Part shown: piece by piece, positions 8,406 to 14,815 of the stretch
Numbering within the stretch: position 1 is the stretch's first letter
Layout of the letters: every line of letters starts with the position of its first letter
NCBI RefSeq assembly: GCF_029338275.1
Contig: NZ_CP119789.1
Location: 2,356,001 to 2,420,000, forward strand
DNA from: Haloarcula ordinaria
GTDB taxonomy: Archaea > Halobacteriota > Halobacteria > Halobacteriales > Haloarculaceae
Direction of reading: 5' to 3'
Length of the DNA: 64,000 nt
Program-made: the position numbers and the translations under genes
Notes under the pieces: model-generated
What the model saw: the letters and a program-made list of their open reading frames with translations, nothing else
Told to the model about the DNA's origin: nothing
Database searches by the model: none

Positions 8406-8831
8406 ATGTGTTCAAATATGCTACTTAGTAGTGTGAGCGCCTCTGTTGACCCCGGTAACGTGTTCGCAGATATTCTGGAGGGCGCAATTGTCGGAGCCAT
8501 CTTAATTCCGGTGTTCCAGAAGGTCATCCGTGAGATAGTATTCACGGTACCTCAGCCGGAGGGCGCCACGCTCCACCTGATTCTGCTGACTGTAAAGCTG
8601 ATGCCACTCCTGCCGATAGTAGAGACTATTATTGGATTCGGGGTTGCCTACGGAGCCGGTCGTTGGGGTGGCCTCGCAGGGTACGTTCTCGGCGTCCTCG
8701 GAGCCTCTGCCCTGTTCGACGCTCCCGAGTATGCAATTTCGCTGTTCATCGGAAGATTCGTCGTGTTCACACTTGCAGTCCTACTCCACTCAGGTAGTAG
8801 CGGGGGAATGGGCCGCGCCGGTAGGTTCTGA
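8406..8831 (+). CDS. predicted integral membrane protein (141 aa)
   Basis: Hydropathy by eye gives about four membrane segments: around residues 25-42 (ILEGAIVGAILIPVF), 58-75 (LHLILLTVKLMPLLPIVETII), 78-100 (GFGVAYGAGRWGGLAGYVLGVLGA) and 112-128 (LFIGRFVVFTLAVLLH). The C-terminus is short, Gly/Ser-rich and basic. No family is recognised. A second in-frame ATG at 8418 gives MLLSSV as an equally plausible start. It stands alone between the nuclease-like pair and the AbrB/recombinase pair. A membrane-acting effector of the nearby defence genes is possible but unsupported. Confidence 0.65.
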   Translation: MCSNMLLSSVSASVDPGNVFADILEGAIVGAILIPVFQKVIREIVFTVPQPEGATLHLILLTVKLMPLLPIVETIIGFGVAYGAGRWGGLAGYVLGVLGASALFDAPEYAISLFIGRFVVFTLAVLLHSGSSGGMGRAGRF

Positions 8832-8894
8832 CAATTTGTTCCCTACTTGTTCGAGAAACCGGGGTTTTCTGAACAACTGAGATAGAACTAAGTT

Positions 8895-8915
8895 TAGTCC
8901 TATTATTAGTCCTAT
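8895..8915. promoter_or_regulatory. tandem TAGTCCTAT boxes before the AbrB-like gene
   Basis: The 9-mer TAGTCCTAT occurs at 8895-8903 and again at 8907-8915, a 12-bp period, ending 8 bases before the ATG of the AbrB-like gene. The tract is also the only AT-rich promoter-like segment there. Because AbrB-type proteins bind DNA as dimers and often control their own genes, these may be autoregulatory sites. Confidence 0.4.
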
Positions 8916-8923
8916 ACGGGTCA

Positions 8924-9076
8924 ATGGCAAAAACACGAGTCAGTCAGGGGTCGAACGGGCAGTACAAAGTCACAATTCCGAAAGGAGTAGCAGATGCGAT
9001 GGACTTGGAGGGGAAACGTCTGGAGTGGAAAGTAAAGTCTGGGAGTACACTGGAGGTGACGGTGGTCGATGAATAG
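8924..9076 (+). CDS. AbrB/SpoVT-type swapped-hairpin DNA-binding protein (50 aa)
   Basis: The 50-residue product has the short AbrB/MazE-like pattern: GQYKVTIPKGVADAMDL, then a run of strands (KRLEWKVKSGSTLEVTVVDE). The motif KVTIPKxVADAMDLxG is typical of haloarchaeal members. Proteins of this size bind DNA as swapped-hairpin dimers and commonly serve as transition regulators or antitoxins. Its stop codon overlaps the start of the serine recombinase gene by 8 bases, so the two are translationally coupled. It probably controls expression or DNA access of the recombinase. Two 9-bp direct repeats lie just upstream. Confidence 0.8.
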   Translation: MAKTRVSQGSNGQYKVTIPKGVADAMDLEGKRLEWKVKSGSTLEVTVVDE

Positions 9077-9737
9077 TGCCATTGGCTACACGCGCCTCTC
9101 ACAGGACTCGGACACGTCCATCGACCGGCAGACGCGTCACATCCGCGAGTACGCCGATGAGAGAGGCCTTACACTGGAACACATCTACGATGATGGCAAA
9201 CGTTCCTCCGGCTTCGATGAAAGCCGAGAAGAGTACCAGCGGTTACGCGACCGCATCCAGTCGGAAGATACCATGGCGGTCATCGTCAACGACAAGCGGC
9301 GTTTAGCGCGCGACTTCGACGAAACGATGCGGCTAGTCCTCGATCTCAGAGAGCACAACGTCGAAGCCCACACCTTCCAAGAGGGGAAAATCGACCTCTC
9401 TGAACCCGTACAGGCAGCCGTCGAAGTTCTTCAGGCCGCTAGCGAGCATGAAGCGAAAAAGAAGGAAATCAAGCGGGCCCGCGAGGCCGTACAGGAACGC
9501 ATTGATAACGGGTACGACCACGGACGGGCCCCACTGGGCTTCCAGTTCGACGACGCCGGCGAATATTGGATTCCGGACAGAGATGGTCGGTTCAGTGACG
9601 TCGTTGAGGCGATCCGGATGGTCGAAGACGGTGCAACCTATCGAGACGTTCAGGAGGAACTGGGAATCTCATCTTCAACGATGTCGGGCGTCATGAAGCG
9701 GCGTGATCGGTACCTCGAAAAGGTCGAGACCGGATGA
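9069..9737 (+). CDS. serine recombinase (resolvase/invertase family, 222 aa)
   Basis: The N-terminal catalytic domain (1-135) has the classic start IGYTRLSQDSD with nucleophile Ser11 and supporting Arg9, the helix after DRQTRHIREYADERGL, the KRSSGFDESREEYQRLRD segment and the VNDKRRLARDF block. A helical linker (about 130-155) leads to a C-terminal HTH containing GATYRDVQEELGISSSTMSGV. Length matches small resolvases of the Hin/gamma-delta class rather than large serine integrases. Coupled to the AbrB-like gene. It may resolve or invert DNA within the island or act at the repeats at 9924 and 13102; I could not identify a res site. Confidence 0.88.
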   Translation: MNSAIGYTRLSQDSDTSIDRQTRHIREYADERGLTLEHIYDDGKRSSGFDESREEYQRLRDRIQSEDTMAVIVNDKRRLARDFDETMRLVLDLREHNVEAHTFQEGKIDLSEPVQAAVEVLQAASEHEAKKKEIKRAREAVQERIDNGYDHGRAPLGFQFDDAGEYWIPDRDGRFSDVVEAIRMVEDGATYRDVQEELGISSSTMSGVMKRRDRYLEKVETG

Positions 9738-9923
9738 ATACTCACCTGAACATACTGGGTCTCGCACGATCACGAACGCTATACAGTTTCCAGATCGACG
9801 CTACGAGTCACAAGCGGTGCTGCATATTCACCACCAGTGAGATGAAGAGAAGGTCGGCAAAGTCAGAGCGATGAGAGATTCGAGCCATATCGATGTCGAA
9901 CACACGTGCGCTCATTCTTGGAC

Positions 9924-9962
9924 TGACAGTAGGATAGGCAGACTAAGAGCACGACCGTACTG
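9924..9962. repeat. copy 1 of an imperfect 39-bp direct repeat
   Basis: This segment matches 13102-13140 at 32 of 39 positions without gaps, including a nearly unbroken GGCAGACT(A/G)AGAGCACGAC block. It lies 187 bases after the serine recombinase and just beyond the 3' end of the minus-strand gene 9989-10828. The two copies enclose a 3.1 kb plasmid- or virus-like stretch. The rest of 9738-9988 shows no gene. Confidence 0.55.
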
Positions 9963-9988
9963 GCTCTGACTCCATTATCGAACGGTGA

Positions 9989-10828
9989 TTACTGCCCTTG
10001 ATTATCAGCGCCAGTGGTGAATGTGAGCGGGTCAGATTCGTCTATTCGGTACAAATGGTAGTACTTATCGAGTGCAGTCCGAATCGCGTGACGAGAGATA
10101 CCAGTGATCTCACTGGCGCGGTACAGTGTTATTTCGTCCGACTCAACCGCTTTAGCTGCTTGACGGATTGTCTCCCAGTCGTCGTTTCGTTCCAAATACC
10201 CGGCTGAACCGACAGTAAATCCGGCTGGAGGCTGGCCACTATCCCACTCAACTCCGGTGCCTCGCTCGGTCACCAGATGTTCGTCGACGTCCGACTTTGT
10301 GGCGCGGCGCGCAGCGGCAAAGCACGCACTTGCTCGCTTGTCACTGGGATCAATGACCAGGCCGTCTTGGATCAGGTGTATCGTGGCACCGTTATCCTGT
10401 AGATGCTCAACTTTCCTCGTTGCAGTCTCCACGTTTCCAAATGTCGCCAGTGCAGGTACTACGACGTCAGCAACTTTGTATTCAGTTACAAAGTCAGTGA
10501 AACCCTCAAGCCCCCGAGGATACGTCTCTTGGAGATCGTAGATCACAGAGGCCCCGTTGAACCCGTTTTCTGCCTTCTTCCCTCCCCCAAGTTCGTCAGT
10601 ATCATCTATATCTGAATCAACAAGAGATTTCCGAGCATCTGATCCGAACTCGTACCCTAATTCCTTTTCTGCATAGCTCAGGAGCGCGTCGAGGCTCTCT
10701 GAGACACTATCGGGGTCATTGCGGGTATACACCGCGACCATCTTCGCGGCTTCATGACTGATCTGCTCAATATCTACTTGTGTACCGATGCTGTCGTCAT
10801 CTCGATCTTCGTCTTGACCACTCGCCAT
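9989..10828 (-). CDS. resolvase-like protein without the catalytic N-terminus (279 aa)
   Basis: The first 90 residues are acidic and helical and match nothing I know. From about residue 98 the chain resembles the second half of a resolvase catalytic domain: ETYPRGLEGFTDFVTEYKVA, then DVVVPALATFGNVETATRKV, with HLQDNGATIHLIQDG after it. A recombinase-like linker PPAGFTVGSAGYLERNDDWE and an HTH (LYRASEITGISRHAIRTAL) follow. The YxRxS nucleophile segment is absent, so it should not cut DNA. It is more likely a DNA-binding regulator or a plasmid maintenance protein derived from a recombinase. Iteron-like repeats lie directly upstream of its start, which fits binding to its own promoter or to an origin. 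Confidence 0.6.
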   Translation of the reverse strand: MASGQDEDRDDDSIGTQVDIEQISHEAAKMVAVYTRNDPDSVSESLDALLSYAEKELGYEFGSDARKSLVDSDIDDTDELGGGKKAENGFNGASVIYDLQETYPRGLEGFTDFVTEYKVADVVVPALATFGNVETATRKVEHLQDNGATIHLIQDGLVIDPSDKRASACFAAARRATKSDVDEHLVTERGTGVEWDSGQPPAGFTVGSAGYLERNDDWETIRQAAKAVESDEITLYRASEITGISRHAIRTALDKYYHLYRIDESDPLTFTTGADNQGQ

Positions 10829-10865
10829 TTGCCTCCAGCTTCATTGTAGGGCTCCTCACGGCTAA

Positions 10866-11016
10866 GTGTTGGGTACTGTGTAGTATACTTTTATTCGTCT
10901 AAAATCCAATGAGAACATATCTTACGTAGTGTTGGATACTGTGTGGGGTTACTTACGTTCATCAATAATTCGTTGGATATCTACATTAGCCACTATGTGG
11001 GATACTGTGTGGGATT
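10866..11016. repeat. three iteron-like direct repeats
   Basis: Related 17-20 nt elements of consensus TTGGRTACTGTGTRGG start at about 10869, 10932 and 10998 (spacings 63 and 66). The GATACTGTGTGGG core is identical in the last two. All are in the same orientation within AT-rich DNA immediately upstream of the minus-strand gene 9989-10828. Spacing near six helical turns places them on one face of the DNA. They look like operator or replication iterons. The 10829-11418 gap holds no convincing gene. Confidence 0.6.
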
Positions 11017-11161
11017 GAGGTCATATCATTATCTTGACTATGATTTCCCCTCTTACTCACCCTAATGGCTTTAGAGGGTTTTTTGATGCCTCTATGACCT
11101 TCAATACCGATTCTTACTCCGTCCAGAGGGGGGTGTTTTGTACCAAGATGGTGTTAGATAT

Positions 11162-11178
11162 GGGGGGATTCGCCCCCC
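11162..11178. repeat. perfect GC hairpin (six G, loop ATTCG, six C)
   Basis: GGGGGG at 11162-11167, loop ATTCG and CCCCCC at 11173-11178 form a strong stem in otherwise AT-rich DNA, 150 bases from the last iteron-like repeat. It could be a terminator, or with the iterons part of a replication-origin-like region. No poly-T tract follows directly, which argues against a simple terminator. Confidence 0.4.
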
Positions 11179-11418
11179 GTGGGGTGTAATGGATATGGTA
11201 TGTTTTCGTGGCTCTCACACGCCGCTCGTGCTTCTTGAACAGGTTGAGATCACGAGTTTAGCGATAGGGTTCTCACAGGTGCATTGTCTCATAGCGTGAT
11301 TGGGTTTGTATGTTGAGGAACGTTGCCTCAGCTGTAGCCTCAATACGCGCCCAGTCGCGTAGGAGATCGTCAGCGATGTACTCCAGCGAGCGTACTGGAA
11401 AAATCGCAACGCCTGTCT

Positions 11419-11811
11419 CTACAAGCTAGCTGCGAGAAGGTGTACGAGAATCGCAGCTACTCTCTCGAATCGAGGACCACGACGCATCTCAGTCCCTCGG
11501 TCGTCAACCTCGACGACATCAGCTTCTTCAAGGACATCTACGTGGGTGTGTCTCATTGACTCCCTCACGTTCTTGTACTCGGCCCCTCGGGACTCACTGA
11601 TCGATTGGTCGTAGTAGACGGCGGTCACCCACCGAGATACCTCACTCACTGAGACCCACTGCTCGGGTATCGAGGCGAGGTAGAACACGACGAATTGTCG
11701 TCTCTGATTGCTAAGGAGATCGCAGACCGTGGAAACTGTATCGAGAGTGTCATCTTTGAAGAGGTTGGCCGCACCTCGCTGCCAAGTGGGAGACTGATCG
11801 TTCATCTGCAA
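11419..11811 (-). CDS. DUF7344-type winged-helix protein (130 aa)
   Basis: The pattern matches the haloarchaeal winged-helix family I know as DUF7344. It begins with DTVSTVCDLLSNQRRQFVVFYL, where the LLSNQRRxxVVxYL block opens the domain. A second helix follows (WVSVSEVSRWVTAVYY), then NVRESMRHTHVDVLEEADVVEVDDRG, the recognition helix and wing, and a short hydrophobic C-terminus (VAAILVHLLAASL). Such proteins are abundant on haloarchaeal plasmids and islands as presumed transcription regulators. The start at 11811 uses an early Met; an alternative at Met3 is just as good. It lies alone in the plasmid-like part of the island. Confidence 0.75.
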   Translation of the reverse strand: MQMNDQSPTWQRGAANLFKDDTLDTVSTVCDLLSNQRRQFVVFYLASIPEQWVSVSEVSRWVTAVYYDQSISESRGAEYKNVRESMRHTHVDVLEEADVVEVDDRGTEMRRGPRFERVAAILVHLLAASL

Positions 11812-11895
11812 ACCTTCCTATTCGTCGAACTAGCGATAGCTACTTTGGGCTGGATTAGCTGTCTAATCATGGGGTTCTGGACCTTTCGAACCCCC

Positions 11896-11944
11896 GGGCA
11901 GGTGCTCTAACACCTGCCCTCCTGATCTCGGGACTCTACCCGAG
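11896..11944. repeat. two adjacent perfect hairpins
   Basis: GGGCAGGTG (11896-11904), loop CTCTAA and CACCTGCCC (11911-11919) form a 9-bp stem. Seven bases later CTCGGG (11927-11932), loop ACTCTA and CCCGAG (11939-11944) form a 6-bp stem. Read on the minus strand the block also contains TTAGAGCACC and GGGGGTTCGAA, which resemble tRNA D-arm and T-loop segments, so a decayed tRNA or structured RNA is possible. It lies 85-133 bases upstream of the DUF7344 gene. No protein gene is seen in 11812-12164. Confidence 0.4.
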
Positions 11945-12164
11945 GCGGAGGGTCGGGGGTCAGGCTAATGAAGTGGATTTTCCAAGTTAAACGCTGGTAA
12001 TCTCACTCAACGATCACATAGCTTCTGCAACGGTCTCACGCACTAACACAATGAGTCGTTGGTGGCTGTTGCTCAACACGCGTGTGAATTAGGCTGACAC
12101 CGGAATCAGGTCTGTGCACCCGCAAAGAGTGATTGGTTAGGAGGCACGGGAACCGCAACACGGT

Positions 12165-12287
12165 ATGGTTGATAAGCAACCGGTTGAGATGTCCACACTG
12201 TCCGGTGCTGAGATAGGGACACCGGTCGGAGGGATACTATCGAGAACACTGAACGAGAGTGTTACTGGCTGGCGAGGACGGAAATAA
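12165..12287 (+). CDS. 40-residue small ORF coupled to the next gene
   Basis: The frame starts ATGGTTGAT and ends in TAATG, where the stop shares one base with the next ATG. This is typical of translational coupling. An AGGAGG-like tract lies about 20 bases upstream of the start. The peptide (MVDKQPVEMSTLSGAEIGTP and onwards) has no recognised domain. Support is the coupling only. Confidence 0.35.
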   Translation: MVDKQPVEMSTLSGAEIGTPVGGILSRTLNESVTGWRGRK

Positions 12288-12517
12288 TGCCGCTGAAGAT
12301 CGAGACCCGATGTCAAGCATGCGGATGCAAGCAGACGTGGATTTACCGGGAGGAGCGCGGCCTGATGCAGAGCCATCGCGGTTGCCGTGGTGGGAGTTGT
12401 GTCTGTATCCAAGAGGTCAACGTTGGAGAGGTTGACGAGGATGAGGCGTCACGGATCGAGACCGAGCTCGTCGAACAGTACAACGTGGCCGACAAGCGAC
12501 CAGACAAGGATAGCTGA
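12287..12517 (+). CDS. small cysteine-rich protein, probable zinc finger (76 aa)
   Basis: The product has a Cys cluster near the N-terminus: RCQACGCKQTW (Cys9, Cys12, Cys14), then HRGCRGGSCVCIQEV with His31 and Cys34, Cys39, Cys41. Together these could form one zinc site. The second half is acidic and helical (EVDEDEASRIETELVEQY). Small proteins of this kind are common on haloarchaeal viruses and plasmids. Function is unknown. It follows the 40-residue ORF with a one-base overlap, so the two are probably one transcript. Confidence 0.6.
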   Translation: MPLKIETRCQACGCKQTWIYREERGLMQSHRGCRGGSCVCIQEVNVGEVDEDEASRIETELVEQYNVADKRPDKDS

Positions 12518-12578
12518 ACCGAGGAGACGAAAAACCCAATCGGCAATTGTTGATTAAGGAGGAGGAATAAATCGTGGT

Positions 12579-12911
12579 GTGGTGGACTGGATGGATACCT
12601 CGCCCCCCAACCAGAGCGGTACAGACTGTGAGGTGCCTGCCATCCCTGTCAGGGGACAAGTAGTCAGTTGGCTACAACGGACCGACAACGGTGGGATTGT
12701 CGTAGGTGATATCTTTCGACCGGGTGACTACTCACTCACGCGACTCCCAGACAAGGGACAGGACCCGAATCAGATGATCGGGACTCATGTTGAGACTGCC
12801 TCGGTTGGCTCTATCCACGTCACGGGTCCGGGAAGTATGTCTCACACAGTCCCTCAAGGCCCTGGTGTGTACCTCTTGGTCGAGACAGACCCAGAGTGCA
12901 AGCGATCTTAA
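12579..12911 (+). CDS. hypothetical protein, beta-rich (110 aa)
   Basis: I do not recognise this protein. It is predicted to be mostly beta strand, with many Gly and Pro (VPAIPVRGQVVSWLQRTDNG, then DIFRPGDYSLTRLP, and SVGSIHVTGPGSMSHTVPQ). A GGAGGAGG tract stands at 12558-12565, 13 bases before a GTG start at 12579; an ATG at 12591 would shorten the protein by four residues. The stop is 5 bases before the tRNA-like gene. Its size and composition would suit a small virion or plasmid protein, but nothing proves it. Confidence 0.55.
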   Translation: MVDWMDTSPPNQSGTDCEVPAIPVRGQVVSWLQRTDNGGIVVGDIFRPGDYSLTRLPDKGQDPNQMIGTHVETASVGSIHVTGPGSMSHTVPQGPGVYLLVETDPECKRS

Positions 12912-12915
12912 GAGC

Positions 12916-13012
12916 GCCCGTTCTTGGTTAACGGCTATCCCTCCCACCAACGGGAGAGGAGCTGTCCCTCCCGAGGAATAGCCAAGCTGGGGTTCGACTC
13001 CTCAGACGGGCA
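12916..13012 (+). tRNA. tRNA-like gene with an apparent intron, anticodon uncertain
   Basis: A 7-bp acceptor stem (GCCCGTT with GACGGGC, one T-G pair, discriminator A), a 5-bp T-stem around TTCGACT and an anticodon-type stem (GCTAT with ATAGC) can all be drawn at normal spacings. The anticodon loop is expanded by about 30 bases containing CCCTCCC and GGGAGAGG, as expected for an archaeal tRNA intron. A CCC (Gly) anticodon can be placed after T12938, but other readings exist. The D-arm pairs poorly, so it may be degenerate. Being inside the island, it is probably mobile-element-borne. Confidence 0.42.
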
Positions 13013-13101
13013 TTACTGCCGCACAGGATTGCACGAAAAAAGGAGTAGCACTACGCACTCGGTGCACAAGAGATGAAAACACGAACTGGACCGCTCCAGA
13101 T

Positions 13102-13140
13102 TGACAGTCGGGAGGGCAGACTGAGAGCACGACTGTATTG
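13102..13140. repeat. copy 2 of the imperfect 39-bp direct repeat
   Basis: This matches 9924-9962 at 32 of 39 positions in the same orientation. It lies 90 bases after the tRNA-like gene. Together with copy 1 it brackets the plasmid- or virus-like stretch 9.96-13.1 kb. Confidence 0.55.
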
Positions 13141-13554
13141 AGTTGATGAAGCACCCTCTACGTGAGAGGAGTGGTCTCACTCGGCATCTACTTGTCACCG
13201 GAGAAATTACGTTTGAAATCTCGTACCTTCTGGACCGCGTCATTACTCTCTGACGTAGAATAGCTGAGCGCCAACTGTCACGCGGACGCCGTGTCAGAAC
13301 GGTGAAGAACGGATAGTGTCTGGACCGCCGTTTTTGATCCAGTTATCTGCCACTCTCCAAGCACTATAGTCGGAGAACATCGCAACCAACCATCTCGGGG
13401 GAGAAAACATGCGTATAGGTTCAAGTCCTGTTGTGGGATTGTGATTCTGCAGATGCAAATTGTGGTACCTCTAAGCCGACGAATAGGGATTCCTCTTGAG
13501 AATTCACTATTCGAGGGCAATCTCAGCTTTTCAATTCTCATTCTTGAACGGGAT

Positions 13555-13562
13555 TTTATATA
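13555..13562 (+). promoter_or_regulatory. TATA box of the McrB/McrC unit
   Basis: TTTATATA ends 20 bases before ATG 13583, so transcription should begin at or within a few bases of the start codon (leaderless mRNA). This decides the start of the McrB-like gene against a longer upstream frame. Confidence 0.65.
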
Positions 13563-13582
13563 CTCCGGCCCACCTGTGTCAG

Positions 13583-14815
13583 ATGATGAGTGACTCGTCG
13601 GACGACTATACGCTTGAGGATGCTAAGGACGAAATCGGAATTCTTCGCCGTGTCACCGACGACGTCGTCGAAGCAATCCGGAATGCAGAGAGCGAAGATG
13701 TACTGGAGTATTTAATCGAGGACGAGAAACTTGACGTAGTCCACGACGGAGAGCGTGGTCTGGGTCAGGTTCGGCGTGCCGTACTTGAGTCAGCACTAGC
13801 GTCGGATCGTCTCAAGCGCATCGTGAGCCTCCGTGGTGACGAAACGCCTGAAGAGATACTCGTACCGAACGACGTGGAGCGCAACGCCAAAGTCGCGCTC
13901 GAAGCCGGGAAGCCGGTCGTTCTGTACGGGCCGACTGGAACTGGTAAGACGACCTTCGCCAAGCAGCTCGCCCGTGAGACCGGCATTGGATACGCCCTCA
14001 ACACCGCAACACCCTCGTGGACGCCATCAGACATCATCGGCGGCATCAGCCCGGACTACACCGGTGACTCGCTAAGCTACCGGACGAAACTCGGGTGTGT
14101 GTCCGAAGCCGTTCAGCGTGCTCGACGGTTCGACGTCGAGTACGGCGTCATTCTTGACGAAATCACTCGGGCGGACATCTCCAAGATTTTCGGACCACTG
14201 TACACCGCTATCGAGAATCCCCACCAGACCATCTTCGAGACCGACGAGGGCGAAACCATCGAACTGGACGAACGGGTGAACATCATCTGTACGATGAATA
14301 TGTCCGACCGGACGGTGAACGAACTCGACAACGCGATCACCCGCCGGTTCGCCATGATCGAGCTTGACGAGTACGAGGAGGACAAACGTCGCCAGTTGTT
14401 CAAACACTGGATCACCACGCACGTCACTGATCACACCGAACTCGGCAAAAGCGAGATCCTCCGCCTGTTCGAGCGGGACTATCAGGGAATCAACCACGGC
14501 CACGAATCGACATCGCAAGGGTCGATTATGCGATTTGGCCCGATGCACTACCGCGACGTCGCCGTCTTCCTTGGTGTCGGTTGCCGAGAAGGCGGAGAGT
14601 ACGAGTACGATCAGACTGACGCGGTCGGACAGGCGTTCCGGACATACATCGTTCCGCGACTCCTGAACGCCGCTGCGTTCCCGCAGATCGAGCGAATCGC
14701 GGAACACTACCGTGCGATGAATGGCGAGTTTGAGGAGTACGATCTCGCCCCTGCTGCCGAGTTGGCCGAACGGGAACTCGAACAGGAGCGACGCCAGATG
14801 GGCTCCTACGAGTAA
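13583..14815 (+). CDS. mcrB: McrB-type AAA+ NTPase of a modification-dependent restriction system
   Basis: The 410-residue product has an N-terminal helical domain (about 1-95) of no recognised family, then an AAA+ motor. Walker A is GPTGTGKTT (from residue 116), Walker B is VILDEITRAD (Asp192, Glu193), and the sensor-like TMNMSDRTVNELD corresponds to the McrB NTxD signature that selects GTP. The arginine motif ITRRFAMIEL follows. McrB motors drive translocation that lets McrC cut DNA carrying modified bases. The N-terminal domain would provide DNA or base recognition. The stop codon overlaps the ATG of the McrC-like gene (TAATG). The start follows from the TATA spacing; a second ATG three bases on is equivalent. 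Confidence 0.85.
   Translation: MMSDSSDDYTLEDAKDEIGILRRVTDDVVEAIRNAESEDVLEYLIEDEKLDVVHDGERGLGQVRRAVLESALASDRLKRIVSLRGDETPEEILVPNDVERNAKVALEAGKPVVLYGPTGTGKTTFAKQLARETGIGYALNTATPSWTPSDIIGGISPDYTGDSLSYRTKLGCVSEAVQRARRFDVEYGVILDEITRADISKIFGPLYTAIENPHQTIFETDEGETIELDERVNIICTMNMSDRTVNELDNAITRRFAMIELDEYEEDKRRQLFKHWITTHVTDHTELGKSEILRLFERDYQGINHGHESTSQGSIMRFGPMHYRDVAVFLGVGCREGGEYEYDQTDAVGQAFRTYIVPRLLNAAAFPQIERIAEHYRAMNGEFEEYDLAPAAELAERELEQERRQMGSYE

Larger units (their letters stand above)
13013..13582. other. 570-base region without a convincing gene
   Basis: The region holds the second copy of the 39-bp repeat (13102-13140), an AT-rich tract near 13500-13560 and the promoter of the McrB-like gene. 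Open frames here lack ribosome sites and domain features. Confidence 0.45.

Noticed and set aside
11215..11409. 64-codon minus-strand open frame and a neighbouring frame resembling a protein fragment
   Set aside because: Frames are interrupted and no family could be named; at most a decayed gene remnant.
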